Shown one piece after another: positions 31,672-41,116 of a DNA stretch of 64,000 nucleotides (its first letter is position 1; the number at the start of each line of letters is the position of its first letter). The notes under the pieces are model-generated. The model did not search any database, was not told the DNA's origin, and saw only the letters and a program-made list of their open reading frames with translations. The stretch comes from Verrucomicrobiaceae bacterium (GTDB lineage: Bacteria > Verrucomicrobiota > Verrucomicrobiia > Verrucomicrobiales > Verrucomicrobiaceae): NCBI GenBank assembly GCA_019694165.1, contig JAIBCL010000030.1:1-64000 (forward strand), given 5' to 3'. The translations under genes were made by a program, and so were the position numbers.

Positions 31672-32158
31672 ATGCTCCTCTCAGCCCTCATCTCATTTGT
31701 CCTCGGTGGGCATGTGTTCGCCGCGAACAAGACGCTCTCCTTCACAGTCCTGAAAATTTCCGACATTTAGCGCGGCGCCGGGATCGCCGTTGTGATGCGC
31801 TCGCCGTCGGGCAAGACTTGGCCTTGCGACACCGGCGTCGCACATCCCGAGAAGCTCTCGACCGATGGATGGCTGGCGAAATCCAATGCCGGGCGCGATG
31901 TCGTGGCACCGCAGAGGAAGAAGGGAGGCATGACGAGCATCGGTGGTGTGCTCATCAGCCACGTGCGCTGCGATCACTTCGGCGGACTGCTGTGGCTGAA
32001 GGACGATTTCGAGATCAAGAAGATGATCGACTGCGTGGAGTCAGCGAGTGGGGTTGGACATCGAGGCGCAGGTCACTTCTTGACGAGCTTTGCAGAAGCC
32101 AATTGGTCGGAATGGGGTGCGGGGATGGAGACGTGCGTGCGGCGGGTCAGGGTGCGTT
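31672..32158 (+). pseudogene. Metallo-beta-lactamase-fold gene remnant with in-frame stop
   Basis: From the ATG at 31672 a signal peptide (MLLSALISFVLGGHVFAANK) leads into the first strand of an MBL-fold protein, interrupted by TAG at 31768. The frame then continues through 'AVVMRSPSGKTWPCDTGVAH' and 'IGGVLISHVRCDHFGG', where the metal-binding HxHxDH appears as HVRCDH (second His changed to Arg). After 'KKMIDCVE' at 32035 the sequence switches to a diverged copy of the aminotransferase 3' end read in another frame. So it has a nonsense codon, a lost metal ligand and a truncating rearrangement. The gap 31559-31671 shows nothing else. Confidence 0.75.
32033..32090. repeat. 58-bp junction repeat, copy 2
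   Basis: A diverged copy (3 mismatches) of 29824-29881, fused to the end of the MBL-fold pseudogene. It includes the aminotransferase stop codon and the last codons of an FG-GAP-type minus-strand gene (KLVKK), so it preserves the convergent gene junction. Beyond 32090 similarity stops. Confidence 0.9.
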
Positions 32159-32251
32159 GAGCCGGCAGAATCGGTGGGTGAACCGCCAGTGACGCGTGTT
32201 TGGGCCGCGCACGGCTTCCAACTGGTGACGCCCCGGCGTGACGCAGGCTCC

Positions 32252-33109
32252 CTACCTCAGGCCCCCCGGCCTGCCGAGGGCGATGCGCCCTTGTTTTGGC
32301 ACCGGACGCCGGTGATCAAAGGTGCCGGTCTCGATGAAGCACCGCGTCTGACGGAAGACCTCGGGCGAGCGGATCATCTCGACGTGCGCCTCGTGGAGCA
32401 CGACGGTGTCGCGCGCGCCTGCGACGATGCCGCTGCGCACGGCCACCACGCCATCATCCGCGCCGGGAATAAATGGGGAGAGGAAGGGGTAGTTGCTGCG
32501 ATCTCCCATGATGATGCCGGCGGGGAAGCGTGGCGGGCGCAACGAGCGCGTGAGGCTGTCGCCGAGTGTGTTCAGGCTCGCCGCGGCGGGGCCGATGAGC
32601 TTGAGCACGCGCGGCATCTTGCGGCCGATGATGTCCGCCAGCTCGGTGCCATGGTGCGGCGTGCCGATGAAGACGCAGCGCCCGAGATTCGGCGGAGCGT
32701 GATCTTGCAGATAGCGGTGCGTGACCACCGCGCCGAGCGAATGAGCCACGAAGTGAAGCGGCCGGCCGCGCCGGGTATTCTCACGGGCAATGATTCGCGC
32801 CAGGTAGTCCTGCTCGATGGCGTCGCCGTCGAGCGAGCGTGATGGATAGCGCACGAGGATGACGCGGTAGCCCGCGCGGTTGAACTGGCGCGCCATCCAG
32901 TCCATGCCGCCGAGGGCGCGCCAGCGCAGGCCGTGGACGAATACGACCGTGTCGCCCGGCCCGTCGAAAACGACGCTCCCATGCTCTCTTTTGATGACGG
33001 AACACGAGGCGCAACTCAGCGCGAGCGTGTACGCCAGCGATGCGCACAGGGCACGGCGCGGCGGCGATGCCGCGCCACGATCAGGGGGCGTTGTCGGTGA
33101 TCGATGCAA
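32252..33109 (-). CDS. Alpha/beta-hydrolase (lipase-like), probable lipoprotein
   Basis: 285 residues. The N-terminus has a hydrophobic segment ending in cysteines ('ASLAYTLALSCASCSVIKRE'; C33 or C36), which resembles a lipoprotein signal although the lipobox is not classical. The hydrolase core has the oxyanion strand 'DTVVFVHGLRWRALGG', the nucleophile elbow 'LHFVAHSLGAVVTHRY' (S124), 'FIGTPHHGTELADIIG' and 'GADDGVVAVRSG', which place it near triacylglycerol lipases and PGAP1-like esterases. The C-terminal histidine is probably in 'LHEAHVEMIRS'. Its 5' end overlaps the 3' end of the upstream gene on the same strand by 29 bp. Confidence 0.8.
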   Translation of the reverse strand: MHRSPTTPPDRGAASPPRRALCASLAYTLALSCASCSVIKREHGSVVFDGPGDTVVFVHGLRWRALGGMDWMARQFNRAGYRVILVRYPSRSLDGDAIEQDYLARIIARENTRRGRPLHFVAHSLGAVVTHRYLQDHAPPNLGRCVFIGTPHHGTELADIIGRKMPRVLKLIGPAAASLNTLGDSLTRSLRPPRFPAGIIMGDRSNYPFLSPFIPGADDGVVAVRSGIVAGARDTVVLHEAHVEMIRSPEVFRQTRCFIETGTFDHRRPVPKQGRIALGRPGGLR

Positions 33110-34037
33110 GGCGCGTGGTGACCTGTTGCCGCAGCGGGATGCGATTGCCCTGGAGTTTGAGCGTCAGGTTGGCGAGGAAGACGGACAGCGAGACGGTGCG
33201 CCGTTCGAGGTCAAAGAACACCTGGCCCGAAAGCGTCGATTCACCGGAAAGGGACGCGGCGGCCTCACCCCGGCCTTTTTCGTCCGGCTCGGTGTCGGTG
33301 CTGCCGATGCGGCCTTCGAATGTGACCTTCGCATGCAGCCGTCCGTCGCGCTGCACGTTCTCGGCGTAGGTCGAGTTTAGCCGGACCTTCATCTCGCCGG
33401 CCTGGGGAAAGGGGATCGTCTGCTCGGTGGTCCACTTGTCGCCCGGCGCAACCGGTTTGGAGGACAATCCGGCTTCAAGAGACTGGCGGAAAAGATTCGC
33501 CACGCCGCGAGCGTCGGCCATTGCGCCGAGTCCGGTGATGGTCGCGCCATCACCGGCGAGCCGCTCCGTGCCCTTTACCTCCACGAAGGCATCTTCGCCG
33601 TCAAAGATCATGGCAAAGCTTCGGCCTGTCGTGCCCGCGAGGGCCTGGCGCAGCAGCGGATGCGCCGACTGCGGATCAGCCGAGTCAAACTTGAACGTCC
33701 GCCCCTGAAACGTCATCTCGCCCGTCATGCCGGCGAATTTCACCTCGGCGCGTTTGTTGGCCGTGCCCGGCTCCGGCACCACCCGGATTTCCGTCTTCTG
33801 CACCACGTTGAGCTTTTGCTCGATGAACTCTCCCGGGGCCGGCGTCAGCGTGGAGGTGGTCTGCGTCTCGGTCTGCTGGTGGTAGGTCTTGCCCGCCTGC
33901 CAATGCGGGCGCAACAACGCTTTGTCCTGCGCGTGCACCGATGCGATGAGGATGGCGCCCGGCACGGCGAGCTGGAGGATGGAAATGTTCAGGCGGGTCA
34001 CGACCGCGAAGAATGCCCGTGACGGCGGGTTTTGCAA
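33081..34037 (-). CDS. Exported protein, DUF6263-like
   Basis: 318 residues with an N-terminal membrane/signal segment (about residues 15-35, ending ASVHAQ). The mature protein is beta-rich, with 'HWQAGKTYHQQTETQTTS', 'FRQSLEAGLSSKPVAPGDKW' and 'ESTLSGQVFFDLERRTV', a pattern of the poorly characterised DUF6263-type exported proteins. No catalytic motif is visible. It overlaps the lipase-like gene and is probably in one transcript with it. Confidence 0.6.
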   Translation of the reverse strand: MQNPPSRAFFAVVTRLNISILQLAVPGAILIASVHAQDKALLRPHWQAGKTYHQQTETQTTSTLTPAPGEFIEQKLNVVQKTEIRVVPEPGTANKRAEVKFAGMTGEMTFQGRTFKFDSADPQSAHPLLRQALAGTTGRSFAMIFDGEDAFVEVKGTERLAGDGATITGLGAMADARGVANLFRQSLEAGLSSKPVAPGDKWTTEQTIPFPQAGEMKVRLNSTYAENVQRDGRLHAKVTFEGRIGSTDTEPDEKGRGEAAASLSGESTLSGQVFFDLERRTVSLSVFLANLTLKLQGNRIPLRQQVTTRLASITDNAP

Positions 34038-34234
34038 ACACGGCCCACCCTGCCCGCTGCCGCACTCTCAGGAGATCGACGGACCGTCCGGCAGACCGTT
34101 GGCACCCCACGTATCCCGGTTGCCGCAAAAAAACATCTCGATCTTGGCACGGATATGGCTTTGCATGACCCACGGCGCATCGAATCCAGCGCCCCGGACG
34201 CAAGGACGGGAACACTGGACGTTGCAAACCGTGA

Positions 34235-34606
<372 letters not shown>

Positions 34607-34650
34607 GCCGCCGGCGACGACGTTCCGGAATTTTCGATTTCAAGTCTTTC

Positions 34651-34695
34651 AAACCGGAGTGAGATCCGCCGCGATCGCGCTCCGGTTTTGTTTTG
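34651..34695 (+). terminator. Rho-independent terminator after glnB
   Basis: AAACCGGAG (34651-34659) pairs with CTCCGGTTT (34680-34688) across a 20-base loop, followed by TGTTTTGG. It separates glnB from the following cluster. Confidence 0.65.
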
Positions 34696-34735
34696 GTGTT
34701 TGATCTTTCCGCCCGTCATCTCACATTCCCTGGCC

Positions 34736-35302
34736 ATGAAACTGTTCCGCCCCGCCCTCGCGGTCTTCGCCCTTGCTTTCCACCCGCTGCACGCAGACGA
34801 GATCGAAGACGCGATCAGTCAGGCCCTCAAACACTACAAGGACGGAAAGCTCACCGAGGCGAATGCCAGCCTGCAGTCCGCCATCACACGGCTCAATGAC
34901 AAGCGCGGCATGTCCCTCTCCGCAGTTCTGCCGGACCAGATCAGCGGCTGGAAGGGCGGCAAGGTCGAGTCCACCTCGCTCGCGGCCCTCGGCGGCGGGA
35001 ACACCGTGGAGCGTACCTACCGGAAGGACGAGAAGAAGGCCACCATCTCCGTCGCTGCGGACTCGAAACTGCTGGGGCAGGTGTCGAACTTTCTGGCCAA
35101 TCCCGCGCTTGGCGGCCTGCTGGGCATCAAGCAGAAAAAAGTGGGAGATCTCACGGCGATGGTGCACCCGAAGGAGGGACTGCTGCAGTTGGCCGTGAGC
35201 GAACGCTTCCTCGTGCAGGTTCAGGGCAAGAAGCTCGGCGAGGACGACCTCGCCGAACTCGCCGGCGGCGTGAAAGTGGACGTGCTCAAGGAGATGAAGT
35301 AG
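34736..35302 (+). CDS. Small exported protein of unknown function
   Basis: 188 residues from the ATG that begins a signal peptide (MKLFRPALAVFALAFHPLHA, then DEIEDA). The mature part opens with a helical stretch ('ALKHYKDGKLTEANASLQSA'), followed by 'LPDQISGWKGGKVESTSLAA' and an alpha/beta region ending 'GGVKVDVLKEMK'. Similar exported proteins with 'LPxxLxGW' occur in several Gram-negative groups without a known role. It is the first gene of the cluster that leads into moxR and the ABC/VWA genes, 12 bp before the next start. Confidence 0.65.
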   Translation: MKLFRPALAVFALAFHPLHADEIEDAISQALKHYKDGKLTEANASLQSAITRLNDKRGMSLSAVLPDQISGWKGGKVESTSLAALGGGNTVERTYRKDEKKATISVAADSKLLGQVSNFLANPALGGLLGIKQKKVGDLTAMVHPKEGLLQLAVSERFLVQVQGKKLGEDDLAELAGGVKVDVLKEMK

Positions 35303-35314
35303 GCTCCCGCCGTC

Positions 35315-36661
35315 ATGGACGAACAATCCATCCGCGCCGCGTCCTGGAAGCGGCTGGCCTGCCGTACGGCGCGAAAGGTGAATTGCGCCTGGTGTGTGCA
35401 GGTGGCCGGTCCAGCCTTCGCCGTGGCAGGTGCTGCGATGTTCGCCCTCATCCTCTGGTCGCGCTCGCGACATGGCGCGGTGTTGCCTTTGACACTTGTT
35501 CCGTGGATCGCCACTGCGTTTCTCGCCGCAGGCATCGTGAGCTTTGTCCTGGCGCGCCGCCGGTTCCTCTCGGCGGCGGATGCCATGGTGCGGCTCGAGT
35601 CGGAGCTGCTTCTTCACAATGCCCTCACCACCGCCGCCGCGGGTTGCGGGCCGTGGCCGGCGGTTCCTTCTCCCGCGAGAGATGGCTGGCGTTGGCGCTG
35701 GTCGCGAGCGGTCGGCCCGCTCTTGGGCGCGGCTGCATTTGTGGTGCTGGCATTCTGGTTGCCGCTCGCGCCCGAGGTGCCGGCGGCGCTCCGCGTCGTC
35801 GAGCCTCAATCCTGGGCGCAGATCGAGTCCTGGCTCGACAAGCTCGTGGAGGAAAAAATAGTGACGCCCGAGGCGAAGGCGGAACAGGCCGCGCGCCTCG
35901 ACCGGCTGCGTGACCAGCCACAGGACAAGTGGTTCAGCCACGAGAGCATGAACGCCAGCGACACGCTCAAGGAGCAGCTCCAGCGTGACATACAGAATCT
36001 CGGTCGCGAGTTCGACCAGGCTGCTCGCTCGCTCAGCGCACTGGAGAACTACGCCGACCAGCTTTCCACCGCAGGGAAGGACCAGCTCCTCAAGGACTTT
36101 GATGAAGCCGTTTCCGGCATGAAGACCGGCCAGCTCGATGTCGATCCCGATCTGCTCAAGCAGCTCGGCCAGATCGATCCGAAGAACCTCAAGTCGCTCT
36201 CACCCGGTCAGCTCAAGGGCCTGCGCGATGCTCTGAAGAAGAACTCGGACGCCTGCAAGGGCATGTGCCAGAACCCCGGCTTCCTCGGCGATGGCGAAGG
36301 CGAGGACGACGAGCTGGCCGAGTTGCAGGGCCTGCTCAGAAAACGGCAGGGTGATCGAGACGGAGATGACCCGGGAAATGGTGGTATCGACCGCGGGCCG
36401 GGTACCGCACCGCTAACACTCTCGGATGAAGAGAATCGCTTCGACACGGACAAGAACGAAGGGGCCGTCAGCCCCGATCTCTCCCGCGCGAAGCTCGGCG
36501 CCACACTCGGCATCAAGGATGGAAAGCACGAGGTGGACAAGACGCCCGTCACGCCCTCCACAGCCGGCGCAGTGCAGAGCACCGGAGAAGGCGGCGGCCA
36601 GGTGTGGCGCGAGTCGCTCACACCGGAGGAGAAGGCCGTGTTGAAGAAGACATTCAAGTAG
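35315..36661 (+). CDS. Membrane protein with cytoplasmic or periplasmic acidic C-terminal region
   Basis: 448 residues. Three hydrophobic segments (about residues 28-48, 55-78 and 128-150) are followed by a long charged helical region ('EKIVTPEAKAEQAARLDRLR', then 'QRDIQNLGREFDQAARSLSA') and a low-complexity Gly/Asp/Glu-rich tail. This layout recurs in MoxR-DUF58-VWA clusters, where such proteins come before the AAA+ ATPase, but the family has no known activity. The start at 35315 (MDEQSIRAASWKRLA) is 12 bp after the previous stop. Confidence 0.7.
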   Translation: MDEQSIRAASWKRLACRTARKVNCAWCVQVAGPAFAVAGAAMFALILWSRSRHGAVLPLTLVPWIATAFLAAGIVSFVLARRRFLSAADAMVRLESELLLHNALTTAAAGCGPWPAVPSPARDGWRWRWSRAVGPLLGAAAFVVLAFWLPLAPEVPAALRVVEPQSWAQIESWLDKLVEEKIVTPEAKAEQAARLDRLRDQPQDKWFSHESMNASDTLKEQLQRDIQNLGREFDQAARSLSALENYADQLSTAGKDQLLKDFDEAVSGMKTGQLDVDPDLLKQLGQIDPKNLKSLSPGQLKGLRDALKKNSDACKGMCQNPGFLGDGEGEDDELAELQGLLRKRQGDRDGDDPGNGGIDRGPGTAPLTLSDEENRFDTDKNEGAVSPDLSRAKLGATLGIKDGKHEVDKTPVTPSTAGAVQSTGEGGGQVWRESLTPEEKAVLKKTFK

Positions 36662-36839
36662 CGTGCCGCTTCGGTTGCCGTTGGCCCCGGGGCATTGGGC
36701 GCTCTTTCCGGTCGCTTCCCGCCAAAGAAAAACCAGCCGCCGCGCGTGTTGCTCCACGGCAAGGCCGCGAAGATTTTGAAGCCCGACCGCTTTCCATCTC
36801 GACTCGCGCGCTGTGCTCGTGGTTAATAGCTGGCGTCGC

Positions 36840-37859
36840 ATGGAAAAACATCTCTCCCTCTCTGAATCCGATCTGCAAGGCGCGTCCTCCTCGATCCAAA
36901 AACTGCGCGCCGCGCTGAACGAGGTGCTCTTCGGCCAGGAGGAACTGATCGATCTCGTCATCTGCGGTGTCGTGGCTCGCGGACATGTTTTGCTGGAGGG
37001 CCTGCCGGGCCTTGGCAAAACGGAATTGGTCAAAGGTCTGGCAAAGGCGCTGAGCCTTACGTCGCGGCGTGTGCAGTTCACGCCTGATCTTCTGCCCGGT
37101 GACATCACGGGAAATCCGGTGCTGCAGGAGGTCGAGGGTCGCCGCGAGTTTGTGTTCCAGCCGGGGCCGATCTTCACGAACCTGCTGCTGGCGGATGAAA
37201 TCAATCGCGCCTCGCCGAAGACACAGTCGGCGCTGCTGGAGGCGATGCAGGAGCGTCGCGTGACGGTGCTCGGCCACACGCACACGCTGCCCGATCCGTT
37301 CTTTGTGCTGGCGACGCAAAACCCGATCGAACTCGAAGGCACCTATCCGTTGCCCGAGGCGCAGGTGGACCGTTTCCTCTTCAAACTCGACGTGCCGCGC
37401 AACAGCGCCTCTACGCTGGCGAAGATCGTGTCGAATCGCGAACTCGGCGTGGAACCGGAATTGCCGGCGATTTTGTCACGCGAGGACTTCACCGTGATGC
37501 AGTAGACGGCGCGGCGGATTTTTCTGCCGGATGTCGTGGCTGACTACATCGCGCGACTTGTCGATGCCACGCATCCGGGACAGAGCACGGCGGCGCAAGG
37601 TGTGCGCTTCGGTGCGAGCCCGCGTGCGGCGCTCAGTCTCGCCTCGGCGGCAAAGGCACGCGCGCTGATGCATGGGCGGCCGAATGCGAGCTTCGAAGAC
37701 GTGCAGGCGCTCGCTCTCCCCGTGCTGAATCATCGTGTCTTGCTCGAATACAGTGCGCGCATCGATGGACGCACGAGCGCCGACTTGGTCCGCTCCATTT
37801 TGCAGGAAGTGCCCAAGCAGGCGCTGGAGCAGCCGAAAACCCTGAAGGCCGCCGCATGA
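36840..37859 (+). pseudogene. moxR: MoxR-family AAA+ ATPase interrupted by one in-frame TAG
   Basis: From the ATG at 36840 the frame encodes a full MoxR protein apart from TAG at 37503-37505 (codon 222). Before it are Walker A 'LLEGLPGLGKTELV' (residues 52-64) and Walker B 'LLLADEINRASPKTQSALLE' (D119, E120), with sensor 1 'FVLATQNPIELEGTYPLPEA'. After it, in the same frame, come 117 residues of the helical lid ('IFLPDVVADYIARLVDATHP', 'FGASPRAALSLASAAKARAL'). No other damage is visible. MoxR ATPases act as chaperones for VWA proteins, which are encoded downstream. The cause may be a recent CAG-to-TAG change, stop-codon readthrough or a sequencing error. The last codon overlaps the next gene's ATG. 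Confidence 0.9.
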
Positions 37860-39652
37860 ACCGCTCACGCTTCCTCATCGCTGCGTTCTTGATCGTCGCC
37901 GCGAAGGCGGGCGCGCAGCAGACGATCATTAACGAAGTCTTCGACAAGGATGACGGCACGAAGGTCGAAGTGCGTGCCGTCTTTGATCCCTCGCCGCCGA
38001 GCGGTTGCGCGCCGGTCCGCGTGGTGGCGACGAATGGCTCGGCCCGCGATCTCACGTGGAGCTTCGAGTTCATCTCCGGCACCACGGCATTTCGCCGCAA
38101 CAACGAAAGCCGCAGCAACTTCGAGCTGAAGACGCCGCCTCACGCGACCGGCTCTGCGACCTTCATCGTGCCGGTGGCGGTGAACTACGGCGAGACCGGC
38201 AGCTATCGCTACAATCAGCACAATTTCAGGCTCAGCGCGTGGACGAATGCGCACGGCGTGAAGATGGGCACCGAATTCAAAAGCCGCGTGGTCAATTTTC
38301 CGGCCATCGCGATCAGCAAGTCGCTCGCGGACGCAAATCTCACGAAGCTGAACGACGAGGTGCGGCGCAAGTCGAGTTCATCAGGCCGTGGTTCTTCGAG
38401 TGAGATCTTCGGCAGCAGCTTCAATCCGGACGACTTGCCGGCCGACTGGCTCGCTTTCAGCGGCTTTGATTACGTGATGCTCTCAGCCGCCGATTGGGAG
38501 ACGATGAAGACGGGCGTGCGGCTCGCGCTGATCCAGTGGGTTCGATTCGGCGGCCAGCTGCATGTTTATGTGACAAAGGACAGCACGGAACTCACCGACC
38601 TGCCATGCGAGCCGCCGGGCGTGCATGGACCAAAGACACGTTGGTCGCTCGGCGAGGTGATGAAGTACTCGTGGAACGGTTCATCGCTCGACGCATCGAC
38701 AGTTGTCGGTCGCTATGACCGCGGCACGCAACGCGAAGACATGCTGACATCGCACTATGCCAGCGGCAGCACGTGGGGCTTGCTCAAGGCTCTCGGCGGC
38801 CGCTCGTTCGCCTCATGGCAGGTGCTCGTGTTTCTTTTCATCTTCGGCATGTTGGTGGGACCGGTGAATCTCTTCGTACTCGCGCCTGCGGGTCGGCGAC
38901 ATCGTCTGTTTTACACCACGCCGCTGCTGTCTGTGGGAGCCAGTGCGCTTATGATCGTCTTCATTCTCTTCCAAGACGGCACCGGCGGCACGGGCCGGCG
39001 CTTCACGGTGATCAATGTCGAGCCCGGCGAGACGACCGGCTACGTGACGCAGGAGCAGGTGAGTCGTGCGGGCATGTTGTTCTCGTCCGGCTTCGATCTC
39101 GCGCCATCCGCGATCATCGAGCCGCTCGCTCTGCCGGACACGGGCTGGACGAAGTTGAAAAGCGGCAATGAAAGCCAGGCGACGAATCTCGTGATGCAAG
39201 GCGCGAAGCGTAGCGGCAACTTTTTCCAAAGCCGTACCGAGCAGGCGCACGTCATTCGATCCGCTGTCTCCACTCGCGCTCGTGTCGAGCTGAAATCCGG
39301 CGGTGCACCCGATGCGCCGCCGTCGTTGATCTCGGCGCTCGGCTTCACGGTCGAAGAGCTTTTCTACATCGACGACGCAGGAAAAACCTGGAAAGCCGAA
39401 GCCGCGCTCGCCACCGGGCAGGCGGCGACGATGGAGCCGATGGATGACTCAACCGCGCGCGCGAACTGGGAAAAGGCCACGTCACTCGCCGGCGCTGAGT
39501 TGAAGAACGGCCTCAAGAACAACGCGCTGACTCGCAAAGGTGTCTTCTTCGCCACCGCGAAGAGCGCGCCGGGCTTTACGCAGGAGACCCTGTCATCCAT
39601 TCGCTGGAAAGACGATCACGTCGTCGTCTTCGGCAGCGTCGCCAAACCGTGA
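37856..39652 (+). CDS. Exported membrane protein of the MoxR/VWA cluster
   Basis: 598 residues with a signal peptide (MNRSRFLIAAFLIVAAKAGAQ). A beta-rich periplasmic part covers ~25-320, containing 'DWLAFSGFDYVMLSAADWET', typical of the GATase-like domains in large Bat/VWA membrane proteins. Two membrane helices follow (about 323-345 and 358-375, 'SWQVLVFLFIFGMLVGPVNL'), then another ~220-residue extracytoplasmic beta domain. No VWA MIDAS motif is present. It starts with an ATGA overlap with moxR, so it is coupled to that gene. Confidence 0.7.
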   Translation: MNRSRFLIAAFLIVAAKAGAQQTIINEVFDKDDGTKVEVRAVFDPSPPSGCAPVRVVATNGSARDLTWSFEFISGTTAFRRNNESRSNFELKTPPHATGSATFIVPVAVNYGETGSYRYNQHNFRLSAWTNAHGVKMGTEFKSRVVNFPAIAISKSLADANLTKLNDEVRRKSSSSGRGSSSEIFGSSFNPDDLPADWLAFSGFDYVMLSAADWETMKTGVRLALIQWVRFGGQLHVYVTKDSTELTDLPCEPPGVHGPKTRWSLGEVMKYSWNGSSLDASTVVGRYDRGTQREDMLTSHYASGSTWGLLKALGGRSFASWQVLVFLFIFGMLVGPVNLFVLAPAGRRHRLFYTTPLLSVGASALMIVFILFQDGTGGTGRRFTVINVEPGETTGYVTQEQVSRAGMLFSSGFDLAPSAIIEPLALPDTGWTKLKSGNESQATNLVMQGAKRSGNFFQSRTEQAHVIRSAVSTRARVELKSGGAPDAPPSLISALGFTVEELFYIDDAGKTWKAEAALATGQAATMEPMDDSTARANWEKATSLAGAELKNGLKNNALTRKGVFFATAKSAPGFTQETLSSIRWKDDHVVVFGSVAKP

Positions 39653-39765
39653 GCAAGCATTCTGATTCACACACGATCATGAGCACGGAGAGTCAGATCC
39701 CGATCAATGCGGAGGCGAACCGGATGTGTGGCGTCGGGTGGAGTTCGCGCGTCGCCCGAAACAAC

Positions 39766-39974
39766 TCCCCCTCACCCCAGCCCTCTCCCCGTGGGAGAGG
39801 GAGACGATGGCGCTGCCGCGCCTTTGAGATGACTCACCCCAGAACATTGAAGCGATTCGGAGACAGCGAATCGTGCGACAGGCGAACGACCGTCAGCGAA
39901 ATGTCCATTTGCGTTGTCGAGCGGCAGCTCGTCCCACTCCCTCTCCCATTGGGAGAGGGCTGGGGTGAGGGGGA
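39766..39974. mobile_element. MITE-like element with 38-bp terminal inverted repeats
   Basis: A 209-bp element in the 397-bp gap between 39652 and 40050. Left end 39766-39803 and right end 39937-39974 are inverted copies (36 of 38 identical), each carrying its own CTCTCCC/GGGAGAG hairpin. The ~130-bp core has no coding capacity worth calling. No clear target-site duplication is visible. This CCCTCACCCCAGCCCTCTCCC type of repeat is dispersed in many bacterial genomes. It separates the membrane-protein gene from the ABC genes. Confidence 0.75.
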
Positions 39975-40049
39975 AGCTATTCGTTCGGCCCTGCGCCTCC
40001 GCCCTGAAAAAAATCGCGGCCAGAACCTCCGCGCCCTTTTCTCCCCGCC

Positions 40050-41096
40050 ATGCACATGACTGCTCCTCATTCATCGCATGCCGCCGAGATCGACCGCTCG
40101 CAGCCGGCGATCGTCGTGGACAATCTGCGCCGCTCGTTCGGCGATCTGCGCGCCGTGAACGGCGTCTCGTTCAGCATCGAGCACGGCAAGGTCGTCGGCT
40201 TCGTGGGCGCGAACGGCGCGGGGAAGACGACGACGATGCGCATTCTCGCCACGCTCGATCATCCCGACGGTGGGCGCGCGTCCGTCGGCGGGCACAATGT
40301 CGTGCATTACCCCACGAAGGTGCGTCGCCTGCTCGGCTGGATGCCGGATGCCTTCGGCACCTACGATCACATGACGGTGCTGGAGTATCTCGACTTCTAC
40401 GCCCGCGCGCTCGGCTTCAAAGGCGAGGAACGCGTGCGCCGCATCCAGGAGGTGATGGATTTCACCGATCTCACGCCGCTCGCCGACCGGATGAGCAACA
40501 AGATGTCGAAGGGCCAGACGCAGCGCCTCTGCCTCGGCCGCGCGCTGCTGCATGATCCGCAGATCCTCATCATGGACGAGCCCGCCGCCGGTCTCGATCC
40601 GCGTGCGCGTGTGGAGCTGAAGCAGCTCATCCGTATTCTCGCCAGCGAAGGGAAGACCATCCTCATCAGCTCGCACATTCTCAGCGAGCTGGGAGAAATG
40701 TGCGACAGCCTGCTCTTCATCGACAAAGGAGCCATCGTCCACCACGGCGATGCCGATACCATGCGACGCAGCGGCAGCGTGGAGGAGACGCTCGTCACCG
40801 TGCAGGTCAGTGGCGATCCCGCGAAGCTCGTCGAGTGGGTGCTCACCGCGCAGAACGTGAAGCTCCTCGAAGAAGCCCGCCACGGCGCGCGCCTCCGCAT
40901 TGATTCCAACGACGAACAAATCATCGCCGGCGTCCTGAAGCGCATGATCCTCGACGGACTCCCCGTCATCGACTTCCATCGCGAAGAACGCCGCCTCGAA
41001 GACGCATTCATCGACATGCTCGGCCAGATCGACAAAGGAACACTAGGCACCCCGCCGCCGCTGCCACCGCAGAGTGAGAAGCTGAGCAGTAGTTGA
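40050..41096 (+). CDS. ABC transporter ATP-binding protein
   Basis: 348 residues, cytoplasmic. Walker A 'GFVGANGAGKTTTM' (G53-T60), an ABC signature altered to MSKGQ (151-155, 'NKMSKGQTQRLCLGRALLHD'), Walker B 'ILIMDEPAAGLDPRARVE' (D175, E176) and the switch His in 'TILISSHILSELGEM'. The ~110-residue C-terminal domain is usual in CcmA/GldA/NatA-type ATPases of ABC-2 exporters. It pairs with the two permease genes that follow. Confidence 0.95.
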   Translation: MHMTAPHSSHAAEIDRSQPAIVVDNLRRSFGDLRAVNGVSFSIEHGKVVGFVGANGAGKTTTMRILATLDHPDGGRASVGGHNVVHYPTKVRRLLGWMPDAFGTYDHMTVLEYLDFYARALGFKGEERVRRIQEVMDFTDLTPLADRMSNKMSKGQTQRLCLGRALLHDPQILIMDEPAAGLDPRARVELKQLIRILASEGKTILISSHILSELGEMCDSLLFIDKGAIVHHGDADTMRRSGSVEETLVTVQVSGDPAKLVEWVLTAQNVKLLEEARHGARLRIDSNDEQIIAGVLKRMILDGLPVIDFHREERRLEDAFIDMLGQIDKGTLGTPPPLPPQSEKLSSS

Positions 41097-41116
41097 GCAA
41101 TCGCTCAGCCCTGGTC

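Noticed and set aside
32090..32842. 250-codon + strand open frame
   Set aside because: Antisense to the lipase-like gene, which has a clear GHSLG-type elbow on the minus strand.
34141..34170. Possible sigma-54 promoter (TGGCACG...TTTGCA) upstream of glnB
   Set aside because: The GG and GC elements are 17 bases apart instead of the required 12.
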